From Candidatus Caccousia avistercoris (GTDB lineage Bacteria > Bacillota > Clostridia > Oscillospirales > Acutalibacteraceae): DNA of 8,542 bases. The position numbers were made by a program, and so were the translations under genes. The notes under the pieces were generated by a model. The model saw only the letters and a program-made list of their open reading frames with translations. It ran no database searches and was not told the origin of the DNA. Location: contig DVMK01000254.1 of NCBI GenBank assembly GCA_018715025.1, positions 1 through 8,542 of the forward strand, given 5' to 3'. Positions 6,070-8,542 of this stretch are shown here, piece by piece. Within the stretch, counting starts at the first letter, position 1; every line of letters begins with the position of its first letter.

Positions 6070-6915
6070 TTATTTCTGTTCGTCCACCGGGGGAACCATT
6101 TCCGCGTACCTCTTCAAAAGCTCCGGCGTGCTGGTGTAGTACCGCTTTTTCCGATCCATTGCGGAGATCCGCGCCATTTCCTCCGGATTCAGGGAAAAAT
6201 CGAACAGATCAAAATTGTCTTTGATGTGGGCCGGATTTTTGGAACCGGGGATGACGATGTTCCCATCCTGAATATGCCAGCGCAGGATGATCTGCGCGCT
6301 GGACTTGCCGTATTTTTCCCCCAGCTCCGCAAACAGCGGCTCCTGAATCAAAGCCCTGTCCCCATGGCCAAGGGGGTACCAGGCCTGGATCACCATCCCC
6401 TCCTTCTGCAGGAATTTTTTCAGCTCTTTTTCCTGGGAGTAAGGGTGCACCTCTGTCTGCAGCACAGCGGGCTTCACCTGGCAGGCCGCCAGGATTTCCC
6501 GGATTTGCTCCGCCGTGAAATTAGAAAGGCCAATGGCCCTCACCTTCCCCTCCTGGCAGGCTTTTTCCATAAGGCGGTACCCCGCCATGTAATTTCCTGC
6601 AGGCTGGTGAAGAAGCAGAAGGTCGATGTAGTCTGTGTCAAGGCGCTGAAGCGTTTTTTCCACCGCGTCCGGCTGCTCGTAAAAGCTGGGCCAAAGCTTG
6701 GTTTCCAGAAAAATTTCCTCCCGCCTGAGGCCCGACCTTTTGATCGCACGGCCCACCGCCTTCTCGTTCACGTAGGCGTTGGCCGTGTCAATCAGCCGGT
6801 AGCCGCACTGCAGCGCGCTGAGCACCGAGGCCTCTGCCTCGTCTGGCGTAAGCAGAAAAGTGCCTATGCCCGCCATGGGCATTTTTACTCCGTTATGCAA
6901 AGCTGCAAATTCCAT
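6070..6915 (-). CDS. Aldo/keto reductase
   Basis: A 281-residue NAD(P)H-dependent carbonyl reductase with the (beta/alpha)8 aldo/keto reductase fold. The full catalytic tetrad is visible: Asp43 and Tyr48 in GYRLIDTANAY, Lys73 in FLETKLWPS, and His103 in DLLLLHQP. Other family marks are GIGTF (16-20), VRAIGLSNF, TEVHPYSQ, and near the C-terminus VIPGSKNPAHIKDNFDLFDF, the cofactor-binding stretch. It resembles the 2,5-diketogluconate reductase/YtbE group that reduces methylglyoxal and other aldehydes. I place the start at the ATG at 6915, ten bases after AAAGGA. An in-frame TTG at 6942 would add nine residues but overlaps the stop codon of the upstream remnant and lacks its own ribosome binding site. 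It is the first intact gene of the three-gene unit reaching to 4752. Confidence 0.92.
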   Translation of the reverse strand: MEFAALHNGVKMPMAGIGTFLLTPDEAEASVLSALQCGYRLIDTANAYVNEKAVGRAIKRSGLRREEIFLETKLWPSFYEQPDAVEKTLQRLDTDYIDLLLLHQPAGNYMAGYRLMEKACQEGKVRAIGLSNFTAEQIREILAACQVKPAVLQTEVHPYSQEKELKKFLQKEGMVIQAWYPLGHGDRALIQEPLFAELGEKYGKSSAQIILRWHIQDGNIVIPGSKNPAHIKDNFDLFDFSLNPEEMARISAMDRKKRYYTSTPELLKRYAEMVPPVDEQK

Positions 6916-6938
6916 GATACTCGCATCCTTTCTGAAAA

Positions 6939-7046
6939 TCAATCGTTATAGATAACCGGCTTAATCAGGGTTCTGTCGTGGTTCAGGAACAGCGCCATAG
7001 CCTCTGGGATTTTATCCATGCCGCGGCAGAGCATCTGCGGGGACAG
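6939..7046 (-). pseudogene. Probable C-terminal remnant of a dehydrogenase gene
   Basis: A frame ending in TGA at 6939-6941 encodes LSPQMLCRGMDKIPEAMALF followed by LNHDRTLIKPVIYND. The pattern (a G-M-D-K-I-P-E-A helix, then a strand ending IKPVI) is that of the last 35-40 residues of a zinc-type medium-chain dehydrogenase, though I am only moderately sure of the family. The frame runs upstream into the 3' end of the monooxygenase-like gene, in another phase, and the first in-frame ATG (7032-7034) has no ribosome binding site. It therefore looks like what is left after deletion of most of the gene. Its stop lies 23 bases before the aldo/keto reductase start, the spacing expected for an operon neighbour, so a dehydrogenase probably once preceded that gene. 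Confidence 0.5.
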
Positions 7047-7060
7047 AACGCCCGCGGCCG

Positions 7061-7345
7061 TCAGACCTGGTACCGCCTGACGATGCTCTCGCTGATGTAT
7101 TCTTCCTTCAGCGCAGCCCAGCGGGCGGCCGCCTTGGTTTCCAGGTGAGCCTGGAAGGAAGCTTCGTCCTTCCAGCTGTCGGTGAGGTACAGCGTGTCCT
7201 CCTCCTGAATGGGAACGGAGAAATAGAAGCTCACATTCCCCGGGGATTTGCGAAGCTCTTCCTCCACGCGGCTTTTCCGCAGTTCCCGCAGAAGCCTGCC
7301 CATGCGCCCCGGCTTTACCTGGTATTCATTGACACAGAGGATCAT
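7061..7345 (-). CDS. Antibiotic biosynthesis monooxygenase (ABM) domain protein
   Basis: A 94-residue protein with a single ABM/YgiN-like ferredoxin-type beta-alpha-beta domain, normally a cofactorless homodimer. MILCVNEYQVKPG is the first strand and turn. LYLTDSWKDEASFQAHLET at 52-70 is the family core, with Trp58 and His67 in the usual W...F-x-x-H arrangement. Relatives oxidise quinols or anthrone-type phenolics, or process small signals such as autoinducer-2 (LsrG); which applies here is not determinable. GGGAGGG, six bases before the ATG, sets the start. Length is typical. Its 3' end overlaps the out-of-phase frame of the dehydrogenase remnant. A candidate promoter lies between it and the MATE remnant. 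Confidence 0.82.
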   Translation of the reverse strand: MILCVNEYQVKPGRMGRLLRELRKSRVEEELRKSPGNVSFYFSVPIQEEDTLYLTDSWKDEASFQAHLETKAAARWAALKEEYISESIVRRYQV

Positions 7346-7368
7346 TTCCGTCCCTCCCTTTCCTTTTC

Positions 7369-7397
7369 AGTATAGATCTGTTCCGCGCTGGGGAGAA
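7369..7397 (-). promoter_or_regulatory. Candidate promoter of the ABM gene
   Basis: On the minus strand, TATACT (7369-7374) is preceded after 17 bases by TTCTCC (7392-7397). The -10 is good and the -35 only three of six. It would start transcription roughly 20 bases before the ABM ATG and could drive the genes down to 4752. Confidence 0.35.
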
Positions 7398-7423
7398 GTT
7401 TCTGTTGGTTATGCTGTGTAAAC

Positions 7424-7651
7424 CTAAAGCTTATGACTGCTTTTCTTCAGGCTGCGGAAGGGACGGAAATACATGCCCAGCGAAACGACCGCCACCATGG
7501 CGGGGTCGCCCATTTGGCCGATGAAAAAGGTGTCGGCCAGGTTGTAGATCATCGTCACTACCTGGCTGATGATAGTGGGGATCGCCAGCGCAGCCACCGC
7601 CCGGGGCACCGGCATCTCTTCAAACAGATATTGCTCCGACTCCTTCTCCAT
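7424..7651 (-). pseudogene. Truncated MATE-family efflux transporter (5' remnant)
   Basis: A 75-codon frame. Residues 1-60 are the N-terminus of a MATE multidrug/sodium-coupled exporter: a cytoplasmic lead MEKESEQYLFEEMPVPRA, then helix 1, AVAALAIPTIISQVVTMIYNLADTFFIG, and QMGDPAMVAVVSLGM, the recognisable start of helix 2. Intact members have about 450 residues and twelve helices. Here the sequence switches to YFRPFRSLKKSSHKL and stops. That basic tail looks like the cytosolic end of a transporter, so an in-frame internal deletion joining N- and C-termini is possible but unproven. The start is supported by AGAAGGA ahead of the ATG; an upstream extension of the frame has no membrane or family character. 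At most a one-helix peptide can be made, so transport function is lost. Confidence 0.78.
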
Positions 7652-7682
7652 TTCTTTTCCTTCTTTCTGCCATAAAGAGCAT

Positions 7683-7809
7683 TCACAAAATGAGATTAAC
7701 CGCCAGGCCGGCGGCAAGCGAAAACAGCAGGACAAACGCCAGGTACAGCAGGAAGCGCCCACCAGATTTTCTGTGAAATGGCGGCAATCGCTGCGTTCCG
7801 CCTTTTCAT
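7683..7809 (-). pseudogene. Small one-helix membrane protein, apparently frameshifted
   Basis: Fourteen bases after the flavodoxin-like gene stops, a strong ribosome binding site (GGGGAGG) sits seven bases before the ATG at 7809. That frame reads MKRRNAAIAAISQK, then loses any pattern and stops at 7696. One base later in phase, a clear transmembrane segment appears: RFLLYLAFVLLFSLAAGLAV, ending NLIL before TGA at 7683-7685. Removing one base near the run of four T at 7767-7770 (plus strand) would join them into a 41-residue protein with a basic N-terminus and one helix. I infer a frameshift (or a sequencing error) in a small membrane protein of unknown function. A TTG at 7785-7787 could instead start the second frame alone, but with a poorer ribosome binding site. 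Confidence 0.45.
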
Positions 7810-7823
7810 CGGAAAGCCTCCCC

Positions 7824-8441
7824 TCACCGGATGAAGTTGGTGCGCTGGAACGGCTCTTTTTCCGGCAGGCCGTACCGTTCCTTCCCCAGGGCGATGCTCT
7901 TCATCAGAAAAACCATATTCCGGGCCAGAACCCGCATGGTCTGCAGGCCCTCTTCGTCCTGCGCGGCCTCGCCCGCTTCCCTGCCGTGAACGCCGTTCCA
8001 GTATTGGCTGGAAGCCACCGGCATTCCTGAGATGGTGAAGTATTTGTTCAGCTCGTCGTAGGTGGCGGTGAGGCCGCCCCGGCGGGCCACCGCCACGCTG
8101 GCCCCCACCTTCATGGTCTTGTCAAAGGGAACGCTGTAGAACAGGCGATCCAAAAAAGAGACGAGCGTGCCGTTGGCAGAGCCAAAATACACGGGACTGG
8201 CGATGACAAGGCCGTCTGCCTGCTGGAATTTCGGGGCGGTTTCATTGACCAGATCGTTAAAAACGCATCTTCCGTTCTTCTTACAGAAATAGCAGGAGGT
8301 ACACCCCCGGATATCCTGGTTTCCCACCTGGACCAAATCCGTTTCCACCCCTTCCGCCTGGAAAATCTTTTCCATTTCCTCCAGAGCGATGGCTGTATTC
8401 CCGCCTTTGCGCGGGCTTCCGTTTATCATTAACACCTTCAT
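7824..8441 (-). CDS. NAD(P)H-dependent flavodoxin-fold oxidoreductase with Cys cluster
   Basis: A 205-residue FMN-binding protein of the NADPH-dependent FMN reductase/iron-sulfur flavoprotein group. MKVLMINGSPRKGGNT at 1-16 is the first strand and FMN-phosphate loop; ASPVYFGSANGTLVSFLDRL at 81-100 is the second flavin-binding loop. Cys47, Cys50, Cys53 and Cys59 form a C-x2-C-x2-C-x5-C motif, the spacing described for the 4Fe-4S cluster of Isf-type flavoproteins. The third to fourth Cys spacing is in range, so a cluster is plausible but not proven; many relatives keep only part of the motif. AAGGAGAG, eight bases before the ATG, fixes the start. It heads the redox cluster. The next small reading frame begins 14 bases after its stop, suggesting co-transcription. 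Likely electron acceptors are quinones, nitro compounds or protein partners. Confidence 0.9.
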   Translation of the reverse strand: MKVLMINGSPRKGGNTAIALEEMEKIFQAEGVETDLVQVGNQDIRGCTSCYFCKKNGRCVFNDLVNETAPKFQQADGLVIASPVYFGSANGTLVSFLDRLFYSVPFDKTMKVGASVAVARRGGLTATYDELNKYFTISGMPVASSQYWNGVHGREAGEAAQDEEGLQTMRVLARNMVFLMKSIALGKERYGLPEKEPFQRTNFIR

Positions 8442-8542
8442 AATGCGATCTCTCCTTTTTTCATAAATGATTCTTACGCTTCAAATCTGCATGCGGCGGC
8501 GTTTTTTCGCTTTGGGGAAACGGGGAAAATATCCCGCCATGG

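Noticed and set aside
7059..7082. CGTCAG/CTGACG inverted repeat around the stop codon of the ABM gene
   Set aside because: Six base pairs with a twelve-base loop, mostly within coding sequence and without a T-tract. Likely incidental.
8481..8540. Minus-strand frame open to the right edge, ending KAKKRRRMQI before TGA, possibly the C-terminus of an upstream gene
   Set aside because: Only 19 codons are visible, composition is highly basic with no family pattern, and a start codon lies at the very edge. Not enough to support a gene.
8442..8542. Promoter for the flavodoxin-like gene
   Set aside because: The ribosome binding site is clear, but no -35/-10 pair with acceptable spacing was found. 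TTGAAG is followed at 17 bases only by an A-run, so the promoter may lie beyond the window.

Overview
The window looks like chromosomal DNA from a fairly GC-rich Gram-positive anaerobe, most likely a Bacillota/Clostridia member of the gut type. This is inferred from strong AGGAGG-like ribosome binding sites on nearly every gene, sigma-A-like promoters, compact intergenic regions, intrinsic terminators with T-tracts, and the protein families present. No rRNA, tRNA, CRISPR array, insertion sequence or prophage gene was seen.

Layout. Positions 10-969 (+) carry an intact RluA-family RNA pseudouridine synthase, which faces a large cytoplasmic DUF4091 protein (1049-2764, -) across a shared intrinsic terminator (968-1018). 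Positions 2765-3272 hold no intact gene. They contain opposed candidate promoters near 2851-2904, two hairpins (one a good minus-strand terminator), and a short minus-strand reading frame that ends just before that terminator and looks like the 3' end of a lost gene. A well-formed promoter at 3160-3188 then drives an EamA-type membrane transporter (to 4229, +), followed by a strong hairpin.

From 4328 to 8441 everything reads on the minus strand. In transcription order (right to left) it holds: an NAD(P)H-dependent flavodoxin-fold oxidoreductase with an iron-sulfur-flavoprotein-like cysteine motif (8441-7824); a small, apparently frameshifted one-helix membrane protein (7809-7683); a MATE transporter cut off after its first helix (7651-7424); an antibiotic-biosynthesis-monooxygenase-type small enzyme (7345-7061); a probable dehydrogenase C-terminal scrap (7046-6939); an aldo/keto reductase (6915-6070); a flavin reductase-like protein (6047-5490); and a RibD C-terminal/dihydrofolate-reductase-like protein (5477-4752). 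Beyond a weak terminator lies the first ~44 codons of a MoxR-type AAA+ ATPase (4543-4328), cut just before its Walker A motif but with its promoter and ribosome binding site preserved.

Taken together, the right half is a cluster of small NAD(P)H/flavin redox enzymes, of the kind that deals with quinones, aldehydes or other electrophiles, interspersed with several gene remnants. The main surprise is that density of remnants: at least two 5' remnants with expression signals kept (MoxR, MATE), one or two 3' remnants, and one frameshifted small gene in about 5.5 kb. I do not see convincing evidence of a wholly new system. The strongest second-look items are the preserved stubs and the redox cluster itself.
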